DNA of 64,000 nt from RUG11690 sp045616665 (GTDB taxonomy: Bacteria; Bacteroidota; Bacteroidia; Bacteroidales; WCHB1-69). The translations under genes and the position numbers were made by a program. The notes beneath the pieces were generated by a model. The model saw only the letters and a list, made by a program, of their open reading frames with translations. It ran no database searches and had not been told where the DNA came from. Location: NCBI GenBank assembly GCA_045616665.1, contig JAZLHE010000114.1, forward strand, positions 1 through 64,000, given 5' to 3'. Positions 8,491-15,780 of this stretch are shown here, piece by piece; the stretch's first letter is position 1, and the number at the start of each line of letters is the position of its first letter.

Positions 8491-8970
8491 ATGAAAATAG
8501 AAACTGCCCGATTGTCTCTTTATCCTATTAGTGATGAAAAATTACGTCATCTGATTGAAAATGAGAAGAATGACGCTATGCGGAAGGCGTATGGGGATAT
8601 GCTCCGGGGTTGTACAGATTCCCCTGAAAAACGAATCTGGTATGCTTTGTGGCAGATGGAGTTGAAGGAAAAACCGGGTGTGATTGTCGGTGGTTTCTGT
8701 TTCAAAGGCGTGGGAAAGGATGGAAGCGTGGAAATAGGTTACGGCCTTAATGATGGTTTTTGTGGAAATGGCTATATGACCGAGGCACTGAATGCCGTGG
8801 CGGAATGGGCACTGAAACAAGTGGAAGTGACGAAAATCATCGCTGAAACTGATGCCGAAAATGAATCATCCAAAAAAGTGCTTCTACGGATAGGCTTTCG
8901 CTTTTCGGGGAAAAACAGTGCTGAAGGGCCAATTTATGAGAGAATTAATCAACTAAATGATAATAAGTGA
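8491..8970 (+). CDS. GNAT family N-acetyltransferase
   Basis: This 159-residue protein has the RimJ/RimL-like acetyltransferase layout. It starts with ETARLSLYPISDEKL, has an acetyl-CoA-binding strand-loop region with EIGYGLNDGFCGNGYMTEAL (about 100-120), and ends with AETDAENESSKKVLLRIGF, a common GNAT motif. The donor is expected to be acetyl-CoA; the acceptor (protein N-terminus, amino acid or drug) cannot be told from sequence. The gene stands alone between the CNNM gene and the accessory island. Confidence 0.88.
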   Translation: MKIETARLSLYPISDEKLRHLIENEKNDAMRKAYGDMLRGCTDSPEKRIWYALWQMELKEKPGVIVGGFCFKGVGKDGSVEIGYGLNDGFCGNGYMTEALNAVAEWALKQVEVTKIIAETDAENESSKKVLLRIGFRFSGKNSAEGPIYERINQLNDNK

Positions 8971-9053
8971 GTTGTATGTTTTTTTTATTGGATTTCATAA
9001 TTGATGATTGGCCGCTAAAATGGAATACAATTTCGGTATGAATAAAATATTGA

Positions 9054-9326
9054 GGATTTGCATTTGGCTTGAGTGCAGAGATTGAACGAAATTTGATTAG
9101 TCAAAGGACAAAAGAAGCATTGGCACGAAAAAAGGCGGAAGGTGTTGTGCTAGGACGGCCTAAAGGGAAAAAGACTTCTCCTCAAAAGCATAAATTATAT
9201 GGAAAAATAACGCTGATTGACGAATTGAGAAAACAAGATATATCTCAAAGACAAATTGCTAAAATCTGTAAGGTTGATAGAAACACTTTAGGGCGTTTCC
9301 TCAAACAGAACATGTCAGCGGAATAG
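9054..9326 (+). pseudogene. Serine recombinase (resolvase/invertase) 3' remnant
   Basis: The frame reads FGLSAEIERNLISQRTKEAL and then GRPKGKK, followed by a helix-turn-helix (ISQRQIAKICKVDRNTLGRFL). This is the end of the catalytic domain, the long E helix and the C-terminal DNA-binding domain of small serine resolvases. The catalytic serine and the first 100 or so residues are absent: in the same frame upstream there is a stop at 9051-9053. An internal TTG at 9069 is the only start. The gene is therefore 5'-truncated and cannot recombine DNA by itself, although a free DNA-binding fragment is conceivable. Confidence 0.8.
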
Positions 9327-9640
9327 TGAGCGTTTTTGTGCAGCAGAACCATACCGAGTGCGAATTTACAGCTGATAGTTGGGTGATTCTTTTTCCAATT
9401 GAGCAGAGTATTAAAAACAAGATTGAATCTGTTGGCACTCCGCTGAAAGACTGGGATATAAACATTTATAGAGGCGTACTGACAGGATGTAATGAAGCCT
9501 TTATTATTTCAACAGAAAAGCGGGATGAAATCCTATCTATTTGTCAATCCGATGATGAGCGCAATCGAACTGCTGAATTAATACGGCCGATTAAAATCCT
9601 CCTATATCAATGTAGCTTCCATTCTTACACGAAGGTGTAG
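9326..9640 (+). pseudogene. Type II methyltransferase specificity-domain fragment
   Basis: The readable part (SWVILFPIEQSIKNKIE, then DWDINIYRGVLTGCNEAFII, then RTAELIRPI) is the TaqI-like C-terminal specificity domain of large Eco57I/type IIG restriction-modification enzymes. In the family, RPI is followed by LRGRDIKRY; here it changes after about 9595 into sequence antisense to the neighbouring antitoxin. Only about 90 of roughly 1000 residues remain, and both ends are cut. It abuts the resolvase remnant directly. No methyltransferase catalytic motif (NPPY) is left. Confidence 0.75.
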
Positions 9641-9955
9641 TGCTGTGGCGATTTGGAGGAAAGAGGAAAGTTGCATATCTGTCTCCCCTTTCTCTATACG
9701 ACTGATGTAAGTCCGTTCTTTCCCTATTCGCTCGGCAAGTTCCTTTTGGGTGAGTTGGAGTTCTTTCCGCCTGTCTTTTAGTATTTCACCATAATACCAC
9801 GCTTGCGCTTTTGCATTGAATTCGTTCCGTTCCTCACTTCCCTGTGCGCCAACAGTTGTCGACAACACGGATTCCGCGTCAACAAAACCCGCTTGTGTTG
9901 AAAAGTCGATTGACCTCAATCTCTTAATTTCTTTCTCTTTCAAATTGGTATTCAT
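9602..9955 (-). CDS. HigA-like XRE-family antitoxin
   Basis: This 117-residue protein has a helix-turn-helix of the XRE type in its C-terminal half (RKELQLTQKELAERIGKER, then YISRIEKGETDMQLSSFLQI). The order toxin-then-antitoxin, with a 4-bp overlap (ATGA at 9952-9955), is typical of HigBA. The antitoxin would bind and neutralise the toxin encoded upstream and repress the shared promoter. Its 3' end overlaps the methyltransferase fragment in antisense, so the pair was probably once next to a complete restriction-modification gene. Confidence 0.85.
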   Translation of the reverse strand: MNTNLKEKEIKRLRSIDFSTQAGFVDAESVLSTTVGAQGSEERNEFNAKAQAWYYGEILKDRRKELQLTQKELAERIGKERTYISRIEKGETDMQLSSFLQIATALHLRVRMEATLI

Positions 9956-10284
9956 AATAACCTCCTTAATATATTGGTTGCTTTTGCTATTTCTTTCTTG
10001 TAATCTTTTGTGCTTTTCTTTATGAATCCGTTCAGGAATACAATGGTGCTTGCAGAATTGATGTTGCTGCTGTCGGCAGAGAACAATATCACACGAATTT
10101 CGTTGTCAACCTTGATTCGCAATTCGTAGAATTCTGTATTAACCAACTTCTTCGCAAATTGAGTTGAAATGACAGGCATTGTTTCCAAAATGGCAGAAGC
10201 ATAGCGCAACTTCTCGCGTGTGCGCTCGTTGGACTCGGACTCAAATTCCAGATATTCAACAGAATATATCAATTTTCTCGCCAT
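9952..10284 (-). CDS. HigB/RelE-like toxin
   Basis: The 110-residue product starts MARKLIYSVEYLEF at 10284. I chose this start because the -7 box (TACATTTG, minus strand, 10309-10316) lies 25 bp upstream, whereas the longer open frame to 10467 would begin before the promoter. The sequence shows the phage-derived Gp49/HigB-like pattern (FYELRIKVDNEIRVIL, then IVFLNGFIKKSTK, then EIAKATNI). Proteins of this type are ribosome-dependent mRNA interferases. The following antitoxin overlaps by 4 bp. Both genes look intact, in contrast to the broken genes on either side. Confidence 0.85.
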   Translation of the reverse strand: MARKLIYSVEYLEFESESNERTREKLRYASAILETMPVISTQFAKKLVNTEFYELRIKVDNEIRVILFSADSSNINSASTIVFLNGFIKKSTKDYKKEIAKATNILRRLL

Positions 10285-10308
10285 ATTTTTTCCGTTAGAT
10301 TCAATATG

Positions 10309-10316
10309 CAAATGTA
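10309..10316 (-). promoter_or_regulatory. -7 box for higBA
   Basis: TACATTTG on the minus strand, 25 bp before the toxin start at 10284. It decides the start-site choice for the toxin. Confidence 0.5.
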
Positions 10317-10351
10317 ACGAATTTGTTTCATTATTATTGCACCCTGTGAGA

Positions 10352-10383
10352 TTTTTTTGGAGGATTAAAATCCTCCAAAAAAA
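10352..10383. terminator. 32-bp perfect palindrome with T/A-rich ends
   Basis: Two perfect 15-bp arms (tttttttggaggatt and its complement) separated by 2 bp. RNA from either strand would form a stem with a U-run, as in a bidirectional terminator. It lies between the divergent higBA and abi promoters, so it could also be an operator for the antitoxin. Confidence 0.5.
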
Positions 10384-10418
10384 TTCAATAAAAACGCTAC
10401 ACGTTAAAAAAAAGTTGT

Positions 10419-10426
10419 ACTTTTGC
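10419..10426 (+). promoter_or_regulatory. -7 box for the abi gene
   Basis: TACTTTTG fits TAnnTTTG, 79 bp before the likely ATG at 10505. Confidence 0.4.
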
Positions 10427-10504
10427 ACCCGATATGACCTTCCACGCTTCCCATTCGAACAGCGCACCAGGAAGGTCTTCGAGTTTTATGGAATAAAATA
10501 TGTT

Positions 10505-11128
10505 ATGCAATATTCAAAGCGACCTCTTGACGTTGGTGAGCAAATAGCAAGATTAGAAAAACGAGGACTGCTTTTTACCGACAAGGAATTGGCAGAGCAG
10601 TTCTTGAATAACATCAGCTATTATCGGCTTCGTGCATATACATTCCCTTTTCAGAACAATGTTGACGAATCGGCTGACCATTCATTTCTACGCAACGACA
10701 TAGACTTCATGGATATTATCGACCTGTATGTTTTCGACCGTCGTTTGAGATCCCTAATATTCAACGAGCTGGAAAAAATTGAGGTTGCGGTACGCACCAA
10801 ACTTTCCCTCGTATATTCCACCACGCTCTCAGATGCTTTTTGGTACCAGAACCCTAACAATTTCGATTCGCGGGAAATGTTTGAATTTCTAAAAAATGAT
10901 ATTGATGGAGATGTCAATAGAAGTAATGAGGATTTCATCAAACATTACCATAAAAAATACGACACTCCTCCTGTCCCGCCCTCATAGATGACCTTGGAAG
11001 TGATTTCATTTGGTGTATTGAGTCGAATGTACAAGCAGTTGGCAAAAACCAATGAAAAAAGGGCGATTGCTCATTCGTTTGGAATTGGCAATGAGAATGT
11101 TTTCTTCTGTATATTGCCTATGCTTTAG
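10505..11128 (+). pseudogene. Abi family protein, amber-interrupted and 3'-truncated
   Basis: The frame from ATG 10505 gives an Abi_2 (AbiD/AbiF-like) protein: SKRPLDVGEQIARLEKRGL, then NNISYYRLRAYTFPF, then YVFDRRLRSLIFNELEKIEVAVRTK. At 10985-10987 a TAG interrupts the expected PPxWMALEV-type motif: the product ends YDTPPVPPS, and the same frame resumes MTLEVISFGVLSRMYKQLAK until a stop at 11126-11128. The usual C-terminal RNICAHHxRLWNR region is missing. The tag is probably a TGG-to-TAG change. Abi_2 proteins mediate phage abortive infection and resemble RNA-targeting HEPN toxins, whose active site is the lost RxxxxH segment, so this copy should be inactive. Confidence 0.8.
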
Positions 11129-11244
11129 AAAGGAAACGCCTTGTAACTGCCTATGTTTTCAAAAATATTTTTATGTTATAATATTTATTATCAATAGGAT
11201 ATGGTTGTAAATTTGTGTGTGTGATTTTTGACGGTAATATTTTG

Positions 11245-11252
11245 TATTTTTG
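11245..11252 (+). promoter_or_regulatory. -7 box for the AAA_14 ATPase
   Basis: TATTTTTG, 18 bp before the ATG at 11271. Confidence 0.5.
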
Positions 11253-11270
11253 CTGCAAAATTATTAGAAT

Positions 11271-12632
11271 ATGTATCGTCGAGAGTTGTTGTCACAATTG
11301 AGAGAATGGAAAGAAAAAAAGCATCGCAAACCTCTTGTGGTCCGAGGAGCGCGTCAAGTGGGTAAAACTACTCTGATTAAACAGTTTGGAGAAGATTTCG
11401 ATCATTTCATATACCTGAACCTCGAACGAGGAGATGCTATGATGTTTGAACAGTTCTCTGATGTCAATGAGTTATGGCAATTCTTGAGTTTGAAACACCA
11501 CATCTCGAAAGTCCCCAAGGGAAATGTATTGCTATTCATTGATGAGATTCAGGAAAGTCTTTCGGCTGTGTCCATGCTGCGCTATTTCTACGAAGAACTT
11601 CCTTGGTTGTATGTGGTGGCGGCGGGTAGCCGTTTGCAAAGTCTTCTTAAAGAACGTGTCTCTTTTCCTGTGGGACGAGTTGAGTATATGGATCTGCGGC
11701 CATTTTCGTTTCTGGAATACCTTGAAGCTTCAGATGATGCGCCCTGGTCTGAAATGATTCGAAATGTTTCTGTTCCAGAAACATTCCATTTGGAGATGCT
11801 TCGAGCTTTTAACACCTATGCACTTGTGGGCGGAATGCCCGAAGTCGTCAGCACCTATATGGAGACTCACGACTTACAGAAACTCTCATCCATATATAGG
11901 TCTTTGCTCAAGGGCTATAATGAAGATGCCGAGAAATTTGCCAAATCCGAAATCCAAGTTCGCATACTTCGTCATCTGCTTTCCTCTTGTTGGGGGGCAG
12001 CGGCAGAAACCGTCACATTTGAAAAGTTCGGCAACAGCAGCTACACCTCACAGCAGGTTCACGATGGTCTCGACCTCCTGCAACGCGCCTACTTGCTCGC
12101 ACTTGACTATCCTGTTATTTCTACGGCTATGCCACCGATGCCCGCATTTCGACGCGCACCGAAACTCATTATGGTGGATAGCGGACTTGTCAACTTCTTT
12201 GCGGGCATTCAACTTGAATATCTTCAGAACAAAGATCTCAATGACACTTGGCGTGGTCGGGCTGCTGAACATATTGTCGCTCAAGAATTACGAATCGTGC
12301 TTGACCGTCATTATCAGGACAACCAATATTTTTGGATTCGCGATAAAAAAGGTTCCACCTCTGAAGTCGATTTCATATTCCCGTATCAATCCCATATTGT
12401 ACCCATAGAAGTGAAGTCGGGCACTAACGCCCATTTGAGGTCTATTCACTCCTTTGTGTCAAATAGTGAGCAAGTTGTAACTGCTGTGCGTTTCTGGTCA
12501 GAGCCGTTCTCCATACACGACATTGCCACTCCACCACCCGAGAACAAGCCGTTCCGACTACTCAATGTCCCTTTCTACTATGCGGGGCAGATTGACCAAA
12601 TATTGGACAAATATCGGCTCGCTTTACAATAA
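11271..12632 (+). CDS. AAA_14/DUF4143 ATP-binding protein
   Basis: This 453-residue protein has the standard architecture of a very common Bacteroidota accessory ATPase. The N-terminal AAA_14 domain has Walker A GARQVGKTT (26-34) and a Walker B block VLLFIDEIQES. A C-terminal DUF4143 domain (about 220-400) contains FWIRDKKGSTSEVDFIF and PIEVKSG, a PD-(D/E)xK-like nuclease-fold pattern. All motifs are present and the length is normal, so the gene looks functional. Its biological role is not established; members are multi-copy and often lie in variable regions, consistent with this island. It has its own promoter 18 bp upstream. Confidence 0.9.
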   Translation: MYRRELLSQLREWKEKKHRKPLVVRGARQVGKTTLIKQFGEDFDHFIYLNLERGDAMMFEQFSDVNELWQFLSLKHHISKVPKGNVLLFIDEIQESLSAVSMLRYFYEELPWLYVVAAGSRLQSLLKERVSFPVGRVEYMDLRPFSFLEYLEASDDAPWSEMIRNVSVPETFHLEMLRAFNTYALVGGMPEVVSTYMETHDLQKLSSIYRSLLKGYNEDAEKFAKSEIQVRILRHLLSSCWGAAAETVTFEKFGNSSYTSQQVHDGLDLLQRAYLLALDYPVISTAMPPMPAFRRAPKLIMVDSGLVNFFAGIQLEYLQNKDLNDTWRGRAAEHIVAQELRIVLDRHYQDNQYFWIRDKKGSTSEVDFIFPYQSHIVPIEVKSGTNAHLRSIHSFVSNSEQVVTAVRFWSEPFSIHDIATPPPENKPFRLLNVPFYYAGQIDQILDKYRLALQ

Positions 12633-12647
12633 AATACAAGAGATATT

Positions 12648-13304
12648 ATGAAGACAGAACCAACCCTTAACGCACACAACAAAGAAGAGTTCCCGCCCGC
12701 GCACAACACGATGGACACCTCCTTGATCAAGCGGTTTGTTTTGTTGTTCGGCATAGTGCTCCTGTGTGGATGCAACTTTATTGGCTTTGCGGATAGCAAT
12801 TCATACAGCGCGGGTGAGATTGGTGCGTCAGAATGTTCGATAATGAATGATACTTCAAACAGTCTGTTGGCGCAAGGACCAACCAGTAGGCTGCGCTTTA
12901 GTGATGGAACGACTGCCAATATAACAAATGAAATCCAAATTAAAGGGAAGGTGGATTCTATTGTGATACAGAACAAGACTTTCTACGCAGAGATAGGATA
13001 TTGTGGCAAAGGATATAGAATATTGAGGGAAGAAAATTTGGCGTTCATTGAAGATCTTGCCATTCGTGAGAAATTTCGTTCCTATTTTGATGTTTCTGAT
13101 GTTGGCGAATACTATGACATAGATCCTACGGCTATTGAACTGACACAGGATGGTTCCCAATTCTACATCACTTGTTGGGCACCCAATGCCTGTAAAATCA
13201 AACCCAACACGCGTGTTGAGTGCAAATCACATCTTTTTAATGTCTATACCGACAATGGCCTGCGCCAAATGATTGTCATATATGATTTGCGAAGAAAATA
13301 TTGA
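12648..13304 (+). CDS. Unknown lipoprotein behind a duplicated alaX 5' piece
   Basis: The open frame encodes 218 residues, but the first 21 (ending FPPAHNT) copy the start of the AlaX gene at 13554. A convincing lipoprotein begins at the in-frame ATG at 12711: MDTSLIKRFVLLFGIVLLCGC, a membrane segment with lipobox LCGC. I think the real protein starts there, giving about 197 residues. The rest has no recognised domain; it has several beta-strand-like segments and a CWAPNACKIKPNTRVEC stretch with two more cysteines. It would sit in the outer or inner membrane facing the periplasm or surface. The gene lies 15 bp after the ATPase. Whether translation begins at 12648 or 12711 is open. Confidence 0.55.
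   Translation: MKTEPTLNAHNKEEFPPAHNTMDTSLIKRFVLLFGIVLLCGCNFIGFADSNSYSAGEIGASECSIMNDTSNSLLAQGPTSRLRFSDGTTANITNEIQIKGKVDSIVIQNKTFYAEIGYCGKGYRILREENLAFIEDLAIREKFRSYFDVSDVGEYYDIDPTAIELTQDGSQFYITCWAPNACKIKPNTRVECKSHLFNVYTDNGLRQMIVIYDLRRKY
12663..12710 (+). repeat. Copy 1 of duplicated alaX 5' coding segment
   Basis: 48 bp that align without gaps with 13569-13616 (43 of 48 identical by eye). This copy stops at the codon just after the first zinc-binding histidine of AlaX and is then replaced by the lipoprotein start. Confidence 0.8.
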
Positions 13305-13413
13305 TGGCCGAAAAAATCCTACTCATCATTCTTTTGATTGATAAATACATTTGCTCAGTGAGAGGGTGTTAGATTTTAACTGAAAAACATAAGTGTTTGG
13401 ACTGAAATTTTTA

Positions 13414-13421
13414 TAAATTTG
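13414..13421 (+). promoter_or_regulatory. -7 box upstream of alaX
   Basis: TAAATTTG fits the consensus and lies 132 bp before the ATG at 13554. The leader in between (13422-13553) has no recognised element. Confidence 0.35.
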
Positions 13422-13553
13422 CCGTTCGTTAAAAATAGCATATTATGCCTGAAATTACACGCTTTTACGGTCTTTTGAAATGATAGATGGAGAATGGAGT
13501 CTTCTTCTATGGCTGTTGAACCTCAGGTAGTATATAATGAAAAATGCTCAAAT

Positions 13554-14021
13554 ATGAACGAACAACCCACCCTTAACGCACACAACAAAGACGAGTTTCC
13601 GCCCGCACATACCACGGAACATTTATTGAATCAGACGATGGTCCGCATGTTCGGCTGCGAGCGCAGCAGGAATATGCACATCGAACGCAAGAAGAGCAAA
13701 ATCAACTTCCTGCTCGATAAACCGCTGACCCCCGAGGAGGTGGCAGCCGTGGAGACCAAAATCAACGAGCTCATCGCCGCCGACCTGCCCGTGACGTTTG
13801 AGTTCGTCACCCGCGACAACATTCCCGATGGCGTCAAACTCGATAAGCTGCCCGAAGATGCCTCCGAGACCCTGCGCCTCGTGCGCATCGGCGACTACGA
13901 CGTGTGCCCCTGCATCGGTACGCACGTGAAGTCAACCAAGGAAATCGGCAATTTCCGTATTACCAGCACCAGTTTCAATGAGGGTGGCTTCCGCATCGTG
14001 TATAAGGTGGCTGAATCGTAA
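13554..14021 (+). CDS. AlaX-like trans-editing protein (tRNA SAD domain)
   Basis: From ATG 13554 the product has 155 residues. It is a free-standing copy of the editing domain of alanyl/threonyl-tRNA synthetases. The two zinc-binding pairs of the family are visible: HTTEH (H19, H23) and CIGTH (C120, H124). Other conserved parts are RMFGCERSRNMHIERKKSK and LPEDASETLRLVRIGDYDVC. Such proteins hydrolyse mischarged Ser-tRNA-Ala or Gly-tRNA-Ala in the cytoplasm. An upstream in-frame ATG at 13494 exists, but the homology to the duplicated copy begins only at 13554. The coding sequence is distinctly GC-richer than its neighbours, which may indicate transfer or strong codon bias. Confidence 0.85.
   Translation: MNEQPTLNAHNKDEFPPAHTTEHLLNQTMVRMFGCERSRNMHIERKKSKINFLLDKPLTPEEVAAVETKINELIAADLPVTFEFVTRDNIPDGVKLDKLPEDASETLRLVRIGDYDVCPCIGTHVKSTKEIGNFRITSTSFNEGGFRIVYKVAES
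13569..13616 (+). repeat. Copy 2 of duplicated alaX 5' coding segment
   Basis: The intact partner of the 48-bp segment at 12663-12710, here running on in frame into the complete AlaX domain. Confidence 0.8.
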
Positions 14022-14045
14022 AATAATTTTGGACGAAAAATATCG

Positions 14046-14405
14046 TTATTTCCCATCCGCAGTCTTACGTTGTCTTTTTCTCTTCGATTTTAGGTAGCGC
14101 GCCCTGATGCCGCGCCTCAAACTCATCATAAAATCTTTTTTGTTTTGTCCTATATAGTAATAGTACAAAAATAAATCAGTACTGACTATCAATAAGTTAA
14201 AAAGATATAGATAGGTAACGGCATCGTAGTCGTTGAGAATTTTGTGTATGATGCCGAATATGTAGCCGATGATGATAATCATCATAAACAGCGGGCTTTT
14301 TCCAATGACGATTTTGGTTCTGATTGACTTAATGATAGATACTGGCCAGCTGCAGGCAAAGCAGAGCAACATAACAATTTCCCAAATGCTGATAGCGTTA
14401 TTCAT
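14046..14405 (-). CDS. Small three-helix membrane protein, PQ-loop-like
   Basis: This 119-residue protein has three predicted membrane helices (about 7-25, 38-58, 64-85) followed by a strongly basic tail (RRGIRARYLKSKRKRQRK). The pattern WPVSIIKSIRTK, then GKSPLF, resembles the half-transporter repeat of PQ-loop/SemiSWEET-like proteins, in which two such subunits form a pore. I cannot assign a substrate. The gene is divergent from kamA and has its own -7 box at 14434-14441. It could share an operator with kamA (see the palindrome between the two promoters). Confidence 0.6.
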   Translation of the reverse strand: MNNAISIWEIVMLLCFACSWPVSIIKSIRTKIVIGKSPLFMMIIIIGYIFGIIHKILNDYDAVTYLYLFNLLIVSTDLFLYYYYIGQNKKDFMMSLRRGIRARYLKSKRKRQRKTADGK

Positions 14406-14433
14406 AGAAGCTGATTTTTATTTTTTCGGCCGG

Positions 14434-14441
14434 CAAAAATA
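14434..14441 (-). promoter_or_regulatory. -7 box for the small membrane protein
   Basis: TATTTTTG on the minus strand, 29 bp before the start at 14405. Confidence 0.5.
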
Positions 14442-14443
14442 CG

Positions 14444-14460
14444 AATTATTTCAAATAATT
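14444..14460. promoter_or_regulatory. 17-bp palindrome between divergent promoters
   Basis: AATTATTT-C-AAATAATT is a perfect inverted repeat placed exactly between the -7 boxes of the divergent genes at 14046 and 14530. It is a plausible operator. In this AT-rich DNA, chance is not excluded. Confidence 0.4.
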
Positions 14461-14464
14461 TTTG

Positions 14465-14472
14465 TATCTTTG
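14465..14472 (+). promoter_or_regulatory. -7 box for kamA
   Basis: TATCTTTG followed by GC, 58 bp before the ATG at 14530. Confidence 0.55.
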
Positions 14473-14529
14473 CACGCTTATTAATGTATCAAAATAAACA
14501 TAAAATATAAAACGCTTAAAATCAAAACT

Positions 14530-15774
14530 ATGGCAAGCAGACGTAAAGAATTGTTTCCCAATGTCACTGATGAACAGTGGAACGATTGGAAATGGCAGGT
14601 TAAAAACCGCATCGAGACTTTGGATGAATTGAAAAAGTATATTGAATTGACCCCGGAAGAGGAGGAAGGTGTTGCACAGTCGCTGAAAACCCTCCGTATG
14701 GCCATTACTCCGTATTATTTGAGTTTGATCGATCCTAACGATCGCCACTGCCCAATCCGTCGTCAGGCAATTCCAACTATTGCTGAAACACACCAGTCTC
14801 CTGCTGATTTGCTCGACCCGTTGCACGAAGACGAAGATTCTCCAGTTCCCGGCTTGACCCATCGTTACCCCGACAGAGTGCTCTTCCTCATCACCGATAT
14901 GTGCTCAATGTATTGCCGTCACTGTACTCGTCGTAGATTCGCCGGCCAAAACGACTGCGAATCTCCTTCAGAAAGAATTCAAAAAGCCATCGACTATATC
15001 GCTAAAACGCCACAAGTTCGCGACGTGCTTTTGTCAGGAGGAGATGCCTTGATGGTGAGCGACAAAATGTTGGAATCTATCATCCAGCGCTTGCGTGCCA
15101 TCCCTCACGTTGAAATCATTCGTCTGGGTTCTCGTACACCAGTCGTTTGCCCTCAGCGTATTACCGACGATTTGGTAAATATGTTGAAGAAATATCATCC
15201 GATTTGGCTGAATACCCACTTTAACCATCCTAATGAATTTACGGAAGAATCTGCGGCCGCGTGCGCCAAGTTGGCCAATGCCGGTATTCCTTTGGGCAAC
15301 CAATCTGTGCTCTTGCGCGGCGTTAACGATTGCCCATACGTGATGAAGAAACTGGTTCAAGGCTTGGTGAAAATGCGCGTGCGCCCTTACTATATTTATC
15401 AGTGCGATCTTTCTATGGGTCTGGAACATTTCCGTACGCCAGTTTCCAAGGGTATCGAAATTATCGAATTTTTGAGAGGACATACGTCAGGTTATGCCGT
15501 TCCTACTTTCGTGGTGGATGCTCCTGGTGGCGGCGGCAAGACTCCTGTAATGCCGAATTACGTCATCTCTCAAAGTCCTAAAAAGGTGATTCTGCGTAAC
15601 TTCGAGGGCGTCATCACTACCTATACCGAACCACGCGAATATACAGAAGAATGCCAATGCCCCGAATGTCAGGCTGAAAGACATAATGTGGGTGGCGTTG
15701 CCTCTTTGCTGGCCGGCAACCAGATGGCACTGGAACCACAAGACCTGGATCGTAAGAAAAGACATAGAAAATAG
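14530..15774 (+). CDS. kamA: Lysine 2,3-aminomutase
   Basis: This 414-residue protein is a radical-SAM, PLP-dependent lysine 2,3-aminomutase that converts L-lysine to beta-lysine, the first step of anaerobic lysine fermentation and also a route to osmolyte or antibiotic precursors. The radical-SAM cluster motif is CSMYCRHC (C125, C129, C132), and the PLP lysine lies in DAPGGGGKTPV (about residue 335). LSGGDALM and RLGSRTPVVCP are further family signatures, and the length is normal. The companion lysine fermentation genes (kamDE, kdd, kce, kal) are not in the window. kdsD follows within a few bases on the same strand and may be cotranscribed. Confidence 0.92.
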   Translation: MASRRKELFPNVTDEQWNDWKWQVKNRIETLDELKKYIELTPEEEEGVAQSLKTLRMAITPYYLSLIDPNDRHCPIRRQAIPTIAETHQSPADLLDPLHEDEDSPVPGLTHRYPDRVLFLITDMCSMYCRHCTRRRFAGQNDCESPSERIQKAIDYIAKTPQVRDVLLSGGDALMVSDKMLESIIQRLRAIPHVEIIRLGSRTPVVCPQRITDDLVNMLKKYHPIWLNTHFNHPNEFTEESAAACAKLANAGIPLGNQSVLLRGVNDCPYVMKKLVQGLVKMRVRPYYIYQCDLSMGLEHFRTPVSKGIEIIEFLRGHTSGYAVPTFVVDAPGGGGKTPVMPNYVISQSPKKVILRNFEGVITTYTEPREYTEECQCPECQAERHNVGGVASLLAGNQMALEPQDLDRKKRHRK

Positions 15775-15780
15775 TTGAAA

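Noticed and set aside
10285..10467. N-terminal extension of the HigB-like toxin
   Set aside because: It would begin upstream of the -7 box at 10309-10316 and run through the 32-bp palindrome; the protein pattern starts at 10284.
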